64,000 bases of DNA from Parabacteroides timonensis (GCF_900128505.1 NZ_LT669940.1:480489-544488); one strand, 5' to 3'. Numbered from the stretch's first letter, positions 6,503-16,930 are shown. Made by a program: numbers and translations. The notes: generated from the letters alone by a model not told the origin.

Positions 6503-9500
6503 ATGAAAAAAAACTCTTTGTCGGGTAGGTATTATCCTAAATCCCCGCAACTTAAACAAATCTTTAGAATTATGCGGATCACCACATTTCTGTTATTAGT
6601 CTGTGTTTTTTGCTCTTTTGCAGAAAATACGCATTCTCAGAATGCCAGAGTAAGTATTACCAGGAATAATGCTCATCTGGAAGATATATTAAGTGAAATA
6701 GAAAGTCAGACAGATTATCTGTTTATTTATAATAACCAGGTGGATATCAATAAGAAACTTTCTGTTAAAGTGAAAAACAAACCTGTTTCCGAGGTTTTAG
6801 ATAATCTGCTGAAAAATATGGGTGTCAGTTATGCTATGGAAGGAACACATATTGTGTTGACAAAAAAAGCAGAAAACACTCAGCCTGTTCAACAGCAAGC
6901 TAAAAATATAACGGGTACAATTGTAGATGTGAACGGTGAGCCGGTTATCGGTGCAAACATCGTTGTAAAAGGTACAAGCAATGGTACGATCACAGATATA
7001 GATGGGCATTTTACTATTGAGGCTGACTCCAAGTCTGTTCTTAATATTTCCTACATAGGATATCTGACAAAAGAAATTGCAGTAGGTAATCAGCAGTCTG
7101 TCCGTGTCGTACTGTTGGAAGATACAAAGACACTGGATGAAGTTGTTGTGATCGGTTACGGTACACAGAAGAAAGCGGACCTGACTGGTTCTGTTGCAAA
7201 TGTAAGTGCAGAAAAACTGAATACACAAAGTAATGCTAATATCGGCCAGGCACTGCAAGGAAAGATTGCCGGTGTGGATATCGTTTCACAAGGCGGAAAT
7301 CCCGGAGCAGGAAGCCGCATCATGGTTCGTGGTATTGGTACATTGAATAATGCATCTCCTCTTTTCATTGTAGATGGCATGTACATGACGGGAATCGATC
7401 ATATTAACCCGAACGATATTGCCAGCATTGACGTTCTGAAAGATGCATCTTCGGCAGCTATTTATGGTTCTCGTGCTGCTAATGGGGTCATAATCGTAAC
7501 GACAAAAGAAGGTTCGAACACAGAAGGAAAGCCGATCGTGGATTTGTCCGTCAATGCGGGTGTTTCGATGGTAAGCAAGAAACTGGATATGTTGGATGCC
7601 CAGGGGTGGTCGGAAGTTACTTCCGTAGCCCGTCAGGCTGTAGGGAAACCGGTTTTGGATATGGCAACGGATTTGGCAAGCAAGCCGGATAACAACTGGC
7701 AGGATATTATGTTCAGACCAGCTTTGATGCAGAACTATAATATTTCTGTTAAGGGAGGTGGTAAATATCAAACTTATTATACCGGCCTGGGATATTTCAA
7801 TCAGGATGGTGTTGTAAAGGGAACGAATTATGAACGTTATACTTTGCAGACAAAAAACGATTATAAGAAAGGCATATTCTCTGCAGGAACGAATGTATTG
7901 CTGACTTTCAACCATGACAAACCGTTGCATGAAGAATCACGTGGCGGTATGGTCGGAACCATATTACAGGCACTTCCTACTTTGGAACAATATGATGAAA
8001 GCCGGAAAGGTGGTTATGGTGGTCTATACGGTGATGTGGCAAACCTGCCTAACCCGCTGGGGATGATCGATGATAACCTGATGAATCGCTATAGTGAAAA
8101 CATGAAGATCTATGCGAATGTTTACGTACAACTGGAGTTGTTTAAAGGCTTAAAATATAAGTTGAATATGACTCCTGACTTTGAATTTTACAGGTATAAA
8201 AAATATCTGAATGAATATGATTTCGGTATTACAACCAACTCTGTTACTCAATTGACGGAACGGCAAACGCGTAGCCGTAATGTTCTGGTGGAAAATTTGT
8301 TGACTTACGATCAGACATTCGGAGATCATAAGGTTTCTGCTCTGGTTGGATATACCTATCAGGACAGTCGCTACCGTTGGCTGCAGGCCTATGGTGAAAA
8401 TCTTCCACAAGGGTTGGAAGAGATCGATGCATCCACAACCAGCCGTAGTAATGAAGGTTATTCCAGACGTAGTGTATTGACTTCTATCCTGGGACGTGTA
8501 TTCTATTCGTATAAAAATAAATATTTGATCACTGCAACGATTCGTCGCGACGGTTCTTCCAAGTTCGGAAAGAATAACCGATATGGTAATTTCCCGTCAG
8601 CATCAGTCGGTTGGAACATGGCTGAAGAAGAATTTATGGAAAATTTGAGTTGGCTGGATCAGTTGAAGATTCGTGGCGGTTATGGCGTATTGGGTAATCA
8701 GGAAATTGATAACTATCAATATTCATCTACGATCACAACCGGTATTAATTATCCGGACGGTAACGGAGGACTTATTCAGGGTGCTTTCCCGAAAGATTTC
8801 GCTAACCCGGATATTAAATGGGAATCTACGGCAATGACAAATATCGGTTTAGACTTTGTGGCCTTCAATAATCGTTTGAATATTACTGCCGACTGGTATG
8901 TAAAGAATACGAAAGATATTTTGTTGACAGTGCCTATTCCTATTTCTTCTGGTGGTGCAAATGATCCGATCCGTAATGCAGGTAAGATCCGCAATAAAGG
9001 TTTTGAGTTTAATGTAGCTTGGAATACGAATGTAAATCAAGATCTTTCCTATGGTGTCAGCGTGTTGGGTAGCTTCAATAAAAATGAGGTGACAGCTATG
9101 GGTACAGGTTCACAGGCTATCTGGGGTGGTGCTACCAACCAGAATATCAATACCTGTAAAACAATGGCCGGCTATCCGATCGGTTCATACTGGCTGATCC
9201 CTACAGATGGTTATTTCAATAGTGATTCCGAAGTGGAAGCTTATTCAAAAGACGGAACTAAGATACAGCCGAATGCACAAGCGGGAGATATTCGTTTTAA
9301 AGATACCAATGACGATGGTACGATTGATGATAAAGACCGTGTTTATTGCGGTAGTCCGTTCCCTGATTTTACATTCTCTGTAAGTGGTAATGTTACATGG
9401 AAAAACTTTGATGCATCTGTAACTTTCCAGGGTGTTTTAGGAAATAAGATTTATAATGCAACCCGCCAGACTTTGGAAGATGTTACAAAAGGAACAAACT

Positions 9501-9856
9501 TCCTGGCTTCTACGTTGGATTATTGGACACCGGATAATCTGAATGCAGCACATCCGCGCTTGACTTGGGATGACGCAAACCGTAATACCCGTGCAGAATC
9601 TGACCGTTATCTGGAAAATGGTTCTTATCTGCGTCTGCGTAATTTGCAAGTCGGCTATACGTTCCCGCAACAGTGGTTCAGAGGCTATATTCAGAAAGCC
9701 CGTGTGTATGCAAATGCAGAGAATCTGTTTACGATCACCGGATATAGCGGCTATACTCCGGACGTGAATACGGATAATGCGAGATATCGTGGTTTTGATA
9801 ATTTCATTTATCCGACAAACCGTGTATTTATGTTAGGCGTGAATGTAACATTTTAA
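6503..9856 (+). CDS. SusC/RagA TonB-dependent receptor with STN domain (right arm)
   Basis: The 1117-residue product has the same N-terminal plan as the left-arm receptor: a short extension, a hydrophobic signal (MRITTFLLLVCVF), an STN domain (EIESQTDYLFIYNNQVDINKK), a carboxypeptidase-regulatory-like domain (GTIVDVNGEPVIGANIVVKG), the TonB-box-like DEVVVIGYGT, plug (IRGG.. and LFIVDGM regions) and barrel ending in VTF. The STN domain implies signalling through the FecR encoded just upstream. With the SusD 15 bp downstream it would import oligosaccharides across the outer membrane using TonB energy. The barrel differs strongly from the left-arm protein, so substrate is probably different. Confidence 0.96.
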   Translation: MKKNSLSGRYYPKSPQLKQIFRIMRITTFLLLVCVFCSFAENTHSQNARVSITRNNAHLEDILSEIESQTDYLFIYNNQVDINKKLSVKVKNKPVSEVLDNLLKNMGVSYAMEGTHIVLTKKAENTQPVQQQAKNITGTIVDVNGEPVIGANIVVKGTSNGTITDIDGHFTIEADSKSVLNISYIGYLTKEIAVGNQQSVRVVLLEDTKTLDEVVVIGYGTQKKADLTGSVANVSAEKLNTQSNANIGQALQGKIAGVDIVSQGGNPGAGSRIMVRGIGTLNNASPLFIVDGMYMTGIDHINPNDIASIDVLKDASSAAIYGSRAANGVIIVTTKEGSNTEGKPIVDLSVNAGVSMVSKKLDMLDAQGWSEVTSVARQAVGKPVLDMATDLASKPDNNWQDIMFRPALMQNYNISVKGGGKYQTYYTGLGYFNQDGVVKGTNYERYTLQTKNDYKKGIFSAGTNVLLTFNHDKPLHEESRGGMVGTILQALPTLEQYDESRKGGYGGLYGDVANLPNPLGMIDDNLMNRYSENMKIYANVYVQLELFKGLKYKLNMTPDFEFYRYKKYLNEYDFGITTNSVTQLTERQTRSRNVLVENLLTYDQTFGDHKVSALVGYTYQDSRYRWLQAYGENLPQGLEEIDASTTSRSNEGYSRRSVLTSILGRVFYSYKNKYLITATIRRDGSSKFGKNNRYGNFPSASVGWNMAEEEFMENLSWLDQLKIRGGYGVLGNQEIDNYQYSSTITTGINYPDGNGGLIQGAFPKDFANPDIKWESTAMTNIGLDFVAFNNRLNITADWYVKNTKDILLTVPIPISSGGANDPIRNAGKIRNKGFEFNVAWNTNVNQDLSYGVSVLGSFNKNEVTAMGTGSQAIWGGATNQNINTCKTMAGYPIGSYWLIPTDGYFNSDSEVEAYSKDGTKIQPNAQAGDIRFKDTNDDGTIDDKDRVYCGSPFPDFTFSVSGNVTWKNFDASVTFQGVLGNKIYNATRQTLEDVTKGTNFLASTLDYWTPDNLNAAHPRLTWDDANRNTRAESDRYLENGSYLRLRNLQVGYTFPQQWFRGYIQKARVYANAENLFTITGYSGYTPDVNTDNARYRGFDNFIYPTNRVFMLGVNVTF

Positions 9857-9871
9857 TTGAGAGAAAATATT

Positions 9872-11416
9872 ATGAAGACATATATAAAGACAACACTAGC
9901 TGTATTATTTTCGGGGATGTTCCTCTTCTCCTCGTGCGACAGTCAGTTGGATCAGACAAACCCCAATAAGGCGACAGAAGATACTTTTTGGAAAGATGAG
10001 ACGGATTTTAATTTGGCGTTGACCTCTTGCTATACTCCATTGAAAAATGCCCTGAACGGCGGATATTATGGAACCCGAGGTGTGATGCTCCGTATCGCAC
10101 GTGCCGATGAAGTGGATTTCCGTAATGATATTTCGGATGTGTACACAGTTAACCGTTTTACGAATAGTAATACGAATTCCCTGACCCAGGGTATGTTCTA
10201 TCAGTTCTATAATGCTCTGTACCGTACTAATTCTATCATGCAGAAACTGGAAGAAAAGGGCGATCAATTCACACAGGAATTTCAGAATGCCGTAACCGGT
10301 GAATGTTTGTTCATTCGTGGATTTTATTTGTTCCAGCTGGCGAAAGAGTTCCAGAATGTACCTTTGAGATTAACGGCATCGCAATCGCCTTCTACTTTCC
10401 CATTGGCAAAGTCTTCCCAGGCTGAGGTATGGGCTCAGGCTGAAGTCGACCTGAAAAAAGCAGCAGAGCTTCTCCCCGTTACAAATAAAGTGGGAAAACC
10501 GACCAAAGGTGCAGCCAATGCAGCTTTAGGAAAATTGTATATTTATGAAGAAGAATGGCAGAAAGCGATCGATGTGATGGAACCGTTGACAAGAAGTCCG
10601 TATACATACAGACTCGTTGATGATTTCTACTGGAATTTTGATGACGAACACGAGAATAATTCGGAAAGTATTTTTGAATTGCTGATTGAAGATGTTGGTG
10701 GTACGGATTTGTGGGGTAATGGTGAAAATATCAACTCTACCCAATCCAATACCCGTCCGAAAGAATATGCAGCAGCAGAAGTGGGTGGCTGGTATGAAGC
10801 AAACCCGACTCAGCAGATGATGGATATACTCCTGAAGGAAAAAGACAAAGACGGTAATTATGATTATCGTACCCGTTGTTCCGTAGCTTGGGATTATGAA
10901 GGTTGTATGTATTATCAGAAGCCTTTCCGTGAAGTGTTTGCACAGGATAAATGGAATACATACTGGATATTGAAATATCAGAACTGGAAAACGTTGACAG
11001 AAGAGATCGCTCCTCCGAAATCATTTATTAATGAGCGTGCAATCCGTTATGCAGATGTATTGTTGTTATTGGCCGAAGCAAATCTGAACCAGGGAAAACT
11101 GGATGTGGCGATTGGCTATATCAACCAGATACGTCAGCGTGCTAATCTAAATGACTATAGTGGAGCCAGAACCAAAGAGGCCGTGTTCGAAGATTTGGTA
11201 CATCAACGTGCAGTAGAACTCTTTGTGGAAGGTGAACGATTCTATGATCTGCGTCGCTGGGGATTGTTTGATCAGACATTAAAATCGTGTGATGAAGTTC
11301 GTTACCAAAATTTTGCTGGAGGAAAATCAGGAAATACCAATAAGTTCTATTATTTCCCGATACCGGCAAAGGAATTGGAAACAAATGAATTATGTACACC
11401 GAACGAAGGTTGGTAA
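9872..11416 (+). CDS. SusD/RagB-family glycan-binding lipoprotein
   Basis: A 514-residue SusD-like protein starting at ATG 9872, which follows GAGAGAAAAT; the open frame extends to a TTG directly after the susC stop, but that codon is a poor start. A lipoprotein signal ends FLFSSC (Cys22), then DQTNPNKATEDTFWKDETDF, the usual N-terminal SusD signature. Later residues give the TPR-like scaffold (EVWAQAEVDLKKAAELLP; ALGKLYIYEEEWQKAIDVM) and the C-terminal RxxELFVEGERFYDLRRW motif typical of RagB/SusD. It should sit on the cell surface over the SusC channel. A strong terminator follows, before the enzymes. Confidence 0.95.
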   Translation: MKTYIKTTLAVLFSGMFLFSSCDSQLDQTNPNKATEDTFWKDETDFNLALTSCYTPLKNALNGGYYGTRGVMLRIARADEVDFRNDISDVYTVNRFTNSNTNSLTQGMFYQFYNALYRTNSIMQKLEEKGDQFTQEFQNAVTGECLFIRGFYLFQLAKEFQNVPLRLTASQSPSTFPLAKSSQAEVWAQAEVDLKKAAELLPVTNKVGKPTKGAANAALGKLYIYEEEWQKAIDVMEPLTRSPYTYRLVDDFYWNFDDEHENNSESIFELLIEDVGGTDLWGNGENINSTQSNTRPKEYAAAEVGGWYEANPTQQMMDILLKEKDKDGNYDYRTRCSVAWDYEGCMYYQKPFREVFAQDKWNTYWILKYQNWKTLTEEIAPPKSFINERAIRYADVLLLLAEANLNQGKLDVAIGYINQIRQRANLNDYSGARTKEAVFEDLVHQRAVELFVEGERFYDLRRWGLFDQTLKSCDEVRYQNFAGGKSGNTNKFYYFPIPAKELETNELCTPNEGW

Positions 11417-11454
11417 AAGAATATTTTTTATAGGGTAGTCTTTTTTTCTATCAG

Positions 11455-11497
11455 GCCGGCTGTAATGGGTGTTTCACGTATTATAGCCGGCTTTTTT
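11455..11497 (+). terminator. Intrinsic terminator after susD (probable attenuator)
   Basis: A 12-bp stem (GCCGGCTGTAAT with ATTATAGCCGGC, one G-U) is followed by six T residues. It lies inside the gene cluster, between susD and the first sulfatase, so partial read-through would keep enzyme levels below those of the binding and transport proteins. Confidence 0.85.
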
Positions 11498-11528
11498 CTT
11501 ATCATTACTTTTAATAGAGATAGATAAT

Positions 11529-13046
11529 ATGCAAAAGATTAATATATTAATAGCATCAATCTGTGCTATTGCAGGTTTCTCATGTAGTAAAAAAGAGCAA
11601 AGTAACCCCAATGTTATCTATATATTGATGGATGATATGGGATACGGGGATCTGCAATGTTACGGACAACAAAAGATCGAAACACCGAATATTGATCGGT
11701 TGAGGGAGGCTGGAATGCAGTTTACCCAACATTATACAGGTTCTCCGGTATCGGCTCCGGCAAGATGTGTATTGTTGACCGGACTTCATTCCGGGCATAC
11801 ACAAATCAGGGCAAATGATGAGATGCCGGAAAGAGGTGCTGTCAATAGTCACGATTCGATGTTCGTTCATCCGGAACTGGAAGGACAATATCCATTGAAA
11901 GCCGGGACAATGACAATCGGACGTATGATGCAACAGGCTGGTTATAAGACCGGATGTTTCGGCAAATGGGGATTGGGATATCCTGGATCGGAAGGTATAC
12001 CCAATAAACAAGGCTTTGACGAGTTCTTCGGTTATAACTGCCAGCGTCAGGCACATACTTATTATCCTCCTTTCCTGTGGAAGAATGAGGAACGGATCTA
12101 CCTGGATAATAAAGTACTTGATCCTCATCTGACTAAACTGGATGAAGGAGCCGATCCTTACAGTGAGGCCAGTTACGCTAAATATACACAGCAGGTGTAT
12201 GCAAACGATACTATTTTTAGTGAATTACAACAGTTTGTTGATCAAAATAAAGAACAACCGTTTTTCCTGATGTGGACAACACCTCTTCCGCATGTCTCAT
12301 TGCAGGCTCCGGAACGTTGGGTAAAATATTATGTCGACAAATTTGGAGATGAGGAGCCTTATACCGGTACGCAAGGGTATATGCCTTGTCGTTATCCTCA
12401 TGCGACTTATGCTGCTATGATCAGTTATTTTGATGAGCAGGTAGGGACGTTAATCGATCAGTTAAAGCGAAATGGGCTATATGAAAATACAGTCATTATT
12501 TTCACCTCGGATAACGGGCCGACTTTTAACGGAGGAAGCGATTCACCCTGGTTTGATAGCGGAGGACCTTTTAAATCGGAATATGGCTGGGGAAAATGTT
12601 TCGTCCATGAAGGTGGAATACGGGTTCCGGCAATTGTTTCGTGGCCGGGACAGATAGAAGCCGGAAGTACTACGGATCATATCTGTTCATTTCAGGATGT
12701 AATGCCTACACTGGCAGATATAGCTGAAATAGCTTGTCCACCTACGGATGGCATCAGTTTCTGTCCTATTTTGAAGGGTAATCAATCCGCTCAAAAGGAG
12801 CATGAATATCTGTATTGGGAATATCCTGATCCCCGTATCGGTTTGAAAGCTGTTCGTTGGGGTAACTGGAAAGGGATCATCACAGATATCAGAAAAGGGA
12901 ATACGGTAATGGAACTGTATGATCTGGATAACGATTTACAGGAGCTTCATGATGTTGCGTCTGAACATCCTGATATCGTACAAAAATTACAACATTATAT
13001 GGATATATCGCATGAAACACCGGAAAATCCCAAATTCCGTTTTTAA
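11529..13046 (+). CDS. S1-family sulfatase, Ser-type, lipoprotein
   Basis: A 505-residue arylsulfatase-superfamily enzyme. It has a lipoprotein signal (AGFSC, Cys19), the metal-binding start VIYILMDDMGYGDL, and the formylglycine motif S75-A-P-A-R followed by CVLLTG. The serine at the first position must be oxidised to formylglycine by an anaerobic (radical-SAM) maturase, which is the usual case in Bacteroidales; no maturase gene is in the window. Later conserved elements are GKWGLGYPGS, FTSDNGP and EGGIRVP. It should remove a sulfate ester from a glycan at the surface or in the periplasm. It is 43% or so length-matched and clearly related in motif pattern to the second sulfatase at 15527. Sulfate position and sugar cannot be read from sequence alone. 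Confidence 0.94.
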   Translation: MQKINILIASICAIAGFSCSKKEQSNPNVIYILMDDMGYGDLQCYGQQKIETPNIDRLREAGMQFTQHYTGSPVSAPARCVLLTGLHSGHTQIRANDEMPERGAVNSHDSMFVHPELEGQYPLKAGTMTIGRMMQQAGYKTGCFGKWGLGYPGSEGIPNKQGFDEFFGYNCQRQAHTYYPPFLWKNEERIYLDNKVLDPHLTKLDEGADPYSEASYAKYTQQVYANDTIFSELQQFVDQNKEQPFFLMWTTPLPHVSLQAPERWVKYYVDKFGDEEPYTGTQGYMPCRYPHATYAAMISYFDEQVGTLIDQLKRNGLYENTVIIFTSDNGPTFNGGSDSPWFDSGGPFKSEYGWGKCFVHEGGIRVPAIVSWPGQIEAGSTTDHICSFQDVMPTLADIAEIACPPTDGISFCPILKGNQSAQKEHEYLYWEYPDPRIGLKAVRWGNWKGIITDIRKGNTVMELYDLDNDLQELHDVASEHPDIVQKLQHYMDISHETPENPKFRF

Positions 13047-13057
13047 AAGGTTGATAA

Positions 13058-15517
13058 ATGAAATATATGAGTAAATTAAAACATAAATGGCTTCTATTTT
13101 TTCTGTTCTGTTGCTTTCCTTATCTGGAAGCAGCCGAGATCGTTTGCTTTGATTCCGGTTGGAAGTTCTATCTGGGAAATACGGAACAGGATGTGATATT
13201 GCCAGCTTATAACGATTCTGATTGGCGGACGCTCAATTTGCCTCACGACTGGAGCATAGAGGGGACGTATGACCGGACTGCTAACGGTACAGACTGGCAA
13301 AGTGGTTTTCTGCCGGCAGGAATAGGGTGGTATCGTAAAACTTTTATTTATGATCCGGCCTGGGTAGCCAGGAAAGTTCGTATTCAGTTCGATGGAATTT
13401 ATCTGAACAGCGAAGTCTGGATCAATGGGCATTCCTTGGGAAAACGGCCGAACGGGTATATCGGTTTCGAATATGATCTGACTCCTTATCTGAAAGAAGG
13501 AAATAATTGTATCGTTGTGAAAGTCGATCAGTCCAAACCTCTTACTGGGCGTTGGTATACAGGTTCCGGTATTTACCGGCACGTTCGTCTGCATATCTCT
13601 TCTCCTGTGCATATTGCTTATTCTGGTGTTTATTTTAAAATAGATACATTCTTGCCGGATAAGGCATTATGCGCTGTCGATGTTTCTGTGGTGAATCCGG
13701 ATAAAGAAAAAATACGGGTTATTTCTTCTTTGCGGGATAAGAATGGGCAGATGATTGCCCGGAGCATCGGATCAGAAGGTATACTTTTCGAAGATAAAGT
13801 GGAAATGAATGTTGTCAATCCGAAACGTTGGTCTCCTGAAAGCCCGGTCGTTTATACACTTGTATGCCAGTTGGAAAAGGAAGGGAAGATATTGGATGAG
13901 GTTCGACAGCTGGTCGGTTTTCGCACCTTGGAGTTCAGTCCTGAATTTGGTTTTAAGCTGAATGGGAAGGTAACAAAGCTAAAAGGTGTGTGTGATCATC
14001 ATACTGCGGGTGCGGTAGGAGCAGCCGTTCCGGAGGATATTCTCTATTATCGGTTGAAACTTCTGAAAGATATGGGATGCAATGCTATTCGTACATCCCA
14101 CAACCCTTTTTCTCCGGAGTTTTATGCGATGTGTGATACGATAGGACTAATGGTTTTGAACGAAGGGTTGGACGGATGGAACACACCGAAAGCTATTGAT
14201 GATTATGGTAATTATTTTGATGAATGGTGGAAGATCGATATGACTGATTTTATCAAACGTGACCGTAATCATCCGTCCGTCATTATGTGGAGCATTGGAA
14301 ATGAAGTGAGTAAGGCATCGCAGGAGGTACAACGTAATCTGGTCGGCTTATTTCATTCACTGGACACACGTCCGGTGACACAGGGAGGAGTCGATCCGAC
14401 CCGGGGAATGTCTGTCGATTATGAAAAGAATTTTGGGATGCTCGATATTGTCGGTTTCAATGGCAACGGAGAGGAAGTCGGTGAGTTTGAAAAGTTTCGG
14501 AACGATTTCCCGTCTGTATGTGCTGTTGCGACTGAAGTACCGCATACCTATCAAACTCGTGGCGTCTACCGGACAAAGACTCAATGGAGGAGGAGAGACT
14601 TCCCTGCTCCCTGGGAAAAGAAAGACCCGATAAAATGGGACCAGTTTGAGAAGCGGGTGTTCCCAATTCCGGACCTGAGTGAAGAAGAGTTTTTCCCGGA
14701 GGAAAAGGTTTATCCTTATTATCAGTCATCGTACGATAATGCATCGGTTCGTATAAGCATTCGGAAAGCGTGGCAACGGACTTGTTCATTTCCCTGGTTA
14801 ATGGGAGAGTTCCGTTGGGGAAGTTTTGATTATCTGGGGGAAGCCGAATGGCCGCAGCGCTGTGGAAATTTTGGAATTATCGATGTCGCTGCCATGCCGA
14901 AAGATGCTTATTATCTGTATCAGAGCCTGTGGAGCGATAAGCCGATGGTACACTTGTTACCCCATTGGACTCACACCGGTAAAGAGGGAAAAACAGTTCC
15001 GGTCGTTGTATATACGAATTGCGATTCGGTTGAATTGTTTTTAAATAATGTATCTTTGGGCATTCAACCTTATACAGGCGAGCAATTGATCTGGAATATT
15101 CCGTATGAAGCAGGTCGCATTGAAGCAAAGGCTAAGATCGGTCATGAAATTGTGGCAACAGATATACAGCAGACAGCATCGTCTCCTTATACTGTCGATT
15201 TCTCGGCAAATAAGCTTAAGTTAAAAGCCGGATCATCTGAAGTGTCGCGACTCGAATTGTCAGTAGTCGATCGGGATGGTGTTTTATGTCCGTATGCTTC
15301 GGATGAATTATCTTTTGAACTGGATGGTCCCGTTTGCCTGTTAGGGGTAGATAATGGAGATCCGGTGGATCTGTTTCCTTACAAGCAGCCTCGTTGTAAG
15401 AGCTTCAGAGGAAAGTGCGTCTTGTTGGTACAAGCTACTGATATGCCGGGGAAAGCAGTAATTACTGTGCGTTCGGATAAACTGGCAGAGAAGAAAATAA
15501 CGTTAGATATAAAATAG
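13058..15517 (+). CDS. GH2 glycosidase, probable beta-galactosidase
   Basis: The 819-residue protein starts 11 bp after the sulfatase stop. A signal peptide (WLLFFLFCCFPYLEAAE) is followed by the GH2 sugar-binding domain (SDWRTLNLPHDWSIEG, GIGWYRKTF), an Ig-like domain, and the TIM barrel. The acid/base is Glu416 in MWSIGNEV, and Glu493 in ATEVPHTYQTRG is the likely nucleophile; SHNPFSPEFYAMCD and FRWGSFDYLGE also fit the family. C-terminal Ig-like modules (DUF4982-like position) complete it. GH2 members in gut Bacteroidota are mostly beta-galactosidases, but beta-glucuronidases and others occur, so substrate is inferred. It sits between two sulfatases, consistent with trimming a desulfated galactoside. 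Confidence 0.93.
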   Translation: MKYMSKLKHKWLLFFLFCCFPYLEAAEIVCFDSGWKFYLGNTEQDVILPAYNDSDWRTLNLPHDWSIEGTYDRTANGTDWQSGFLPAGIGWYRKTFIYDPAWVARKVRIQFDGIYLNSEVWINGHSLGKRPNGYIGFEYDLTPYLKEGNNCIVVKVDQSKPLTGRWYTGSGIYRHVRLHISSPVHIAYSGVYFKIDTFLPDKALCAVDVSVVNPDKEKIRVISSLRDKNGQMIARSIGSEGILFEDKVEMNVVNPKRWSPESPVVYTLVCQLEKEGKILDEVRQLVGFRTLEFSPEFGFKLNGKVTKLKGVCDHHTAGAVGAAVPEDILYYRLKLLKDMGCNAIRTSHNPFSPEFYAMCDTIGLMVLNEGLDGWNTPKAIDDYGNYFDEWWKIDMTDFIKRDRNHPSVIMWSIGNEVSKASQEVQRNLVGLFHSLDTRPVTQGGVDPTRGMSVDYEKNFGMLDIVGFNGNGEEVGEFEKFRNDFPSVCAVATEVPHTYQTRGVYRTKTQWRRRDFPAPWEKKDPIKWDQFEKRVFPIPDLSEEEFFPEEKVYPYYQSSYDNASVRISIRKAWQRTCSFPWLMGEFRWGSFDYLGEAEWPQRCGNFGIIDVAAMPKDAYYLYQSLWSDKPMVHLLPHWTHTGKEGKTVPVVVYTNCDSVELFLNNVSLGIQPYTGEQLIWNIPYEAGRIEAKAKIGHEIVATDIQQTASSPYTVDFSANKLKLKAGSSEVSRLELSVVDRDGVLCPYASDELSFELDGPVCLLGVDNGDPVDLFPYKQPRCKSFRGKCVLLVQATDMPGKAVITVRSDKLAEKKITLDIK

Positions 15518-15526
15518 TAATAAGAA

Positions 15527-16930
15527 ATGAAAACACAACTCGTACTATGCGTAGGCGGTTCCCTGCTAGCCGGAATGTCAGCTTGCAAAAAAGAGGCTCC
15601 TGAAAAAGAGGTGCCAATGAACGTAATCTACATTCTGGCTGATGATCTCGGCTATGGTGATATAGGCTGTTACGGACAGCAAAAGATCAAAACACCGAAT
15701 ATAGACAGGATGGCACGAGAAGGAATGTTGTTTACTCAACATTATGCCGGCTGTACGGTCAGTGCCCCTTCCCGTTGTTCGTTAATGACCGGATTGCATA
15801 CCGGACATTCGCAGATCCGGGGAAACATGGAGATTAAACCGGAAGGACAGCAACCGATGGCTGCCGATACCTATACACTCGGTAAACTGATGAAGTCGGC
15901 CGGTTACACGACCGGTATCTTTGGTAAATGGGGATTGGGATATCCTGGCTCCAGTTCTGTTCCATCCAATATGGGATTTGACGAATTTTTCGGCTATAAC
16001 TGCCAGCGTCAGGCACATTCCTATTATCCGGATCACTTATGGCATAACAATGATACGGTTTTCCTGCATGAAAACGATAATGAAGGCCGGCAGGTCTATT
16101 CGCAGGATCTGATCCATGAACAGGCCTTAAAGTTTATCCGGGATAATAAAGACAAGCCTTTTTATGCGATGCTGACCTATACGTTACCCCACGCAGAACT
16201 GAACTTGCCGCATGACTCTATTTACCGGATGTATGAAAATGCATTTGAAGAAGTTCCTTATGATGGAAAGATGGGATATCACCCGTCTGAAAAACCTTAT
16301 GCCTCTTTTGCGGCGATGGTAAGCAGACTAGATAAATATGTCGGCGACGTAATGGCTGAATTGAAAGAACTGGGATTGGATAAGAATACGATCGTGATCT
16401 TCACCAGTGATAACGGACCGCACCGGGAAGGTGGAGCGAACCCGGATTATTTCCTGAGTTACGGACCTCTGAAAGGTGTAAAAAGGGATGTTTATGAAGG
16501 TGGTATCCGTGTGCCGATGGTAGCTTGGTGCCCGGATAAGATCAAGGCAGGCGTAAAGAACGATCATATCAGTGCTTTCTGGGATGTTATGCCTACATTG
16601 GCAGAATTGACAGGCGTTGCTTTGCCTGAAACCGGAGACGGAATTTCTTTCCTGCCTACCTTATTTTCGAAAGACGGACAGAAACAACATGAATATTTGT
16701 ATTGGGAATTTCATGAACTGAACGGACGTGAAGCTTTACGCAGCGGCAACTGGAAACTGATCCGGCAGCCGATCGTTGGCGAGACCATTCTGGAACTCTA
16801 TGATTTGAGTTCGGATATCCATGAGGATAATAACCTGGCTCAGCAGAATCCGGAGAAGGTGAAAGAGCTGGAAGTTTTAATGGACGGTGCACGTACAGAA
16901 TCACCGTTGTTTAATTTCGGAAGAAAATGA
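15527..16930 (+). CDS. S1-family sulfatase, Ser-type, lipoprotein (second copy)
   Basis: A 467-residue sulfatase with a lipoprotein signal (LLAGMSAC, Cys20), VIYILADDLGYGDIGCYG, the formylglycine motif S79-A-P-S-R with CSLMTG, GKWGLGYPGS and FTSDNGPHREGG. It is a paralogue of the first sulfatase (the GYNCQRQAH and HEYLYWE segments are shared), but it lacks the longer insert seen there around residue 90, so the pair may act on different sulfate positions. The start follows GH2 by 9 bp. Its TGA overlaps the ATG of the GH20 gene in an ATGA arrangement, implying translational coupling. The Ser-type site needs an anaerobic maturase encoded elsewhere. Confidence 0.94.
   Translation: MKTQLVLCVGGSLLAGMSACKKEAPEKEVPMNVIYILADDLGYGDIGCYGQQKIKTPNIDRMAREGMLFTQHYAGCTVSAPSRCSLMTGLHTGHSQIRGNMEIKPEGQQPMAADTYTLGKLMKSAGYTTGIFGKWGLGYPGSSSVPSNMGFDEFFGYNCQRQAHSYYPDHLWHNNDTVFLHENDNEGRQVYSQDLIHEQALKFIRDNKDKPFYAMLTYTLPHAELNLPHDSIYRMYENAFEEVPYDGKMGYHPSEKPYASFAAMVSRLDKYVGDVMAELKELGLDKNTIVIFTSDNGPHREGGANPDYFLSYGPLKGVKRDVYEGGIRVPMVAWCPDKIKAGVKNDHISAFWDVMPTLAELTGVALPETGDGISFLPTLFSKDGQKQHEYLYWEFHELNGREALRSGNWKLIRQPIVGETILELYDLSSDIHEDNNLAQQNPEKVKELEVLMDGARTESPLFNFGRK

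Noticed and set aside
6797..8438. Several antisense ORFs of 60-214 codons opposite the susC genes, here and in other loci.
   Set aside because: They are shadows of the codon structure of the sense genes, with no family features, start signals or operon context.
11529..16930. Loss of the catalytic cysteine in the two sulfatases.
   Set aside because: Ser in the S-x-P-x-R motif is the normal form in anaerobic Bacteroidales and is matured by a radical-SAM enzyme.
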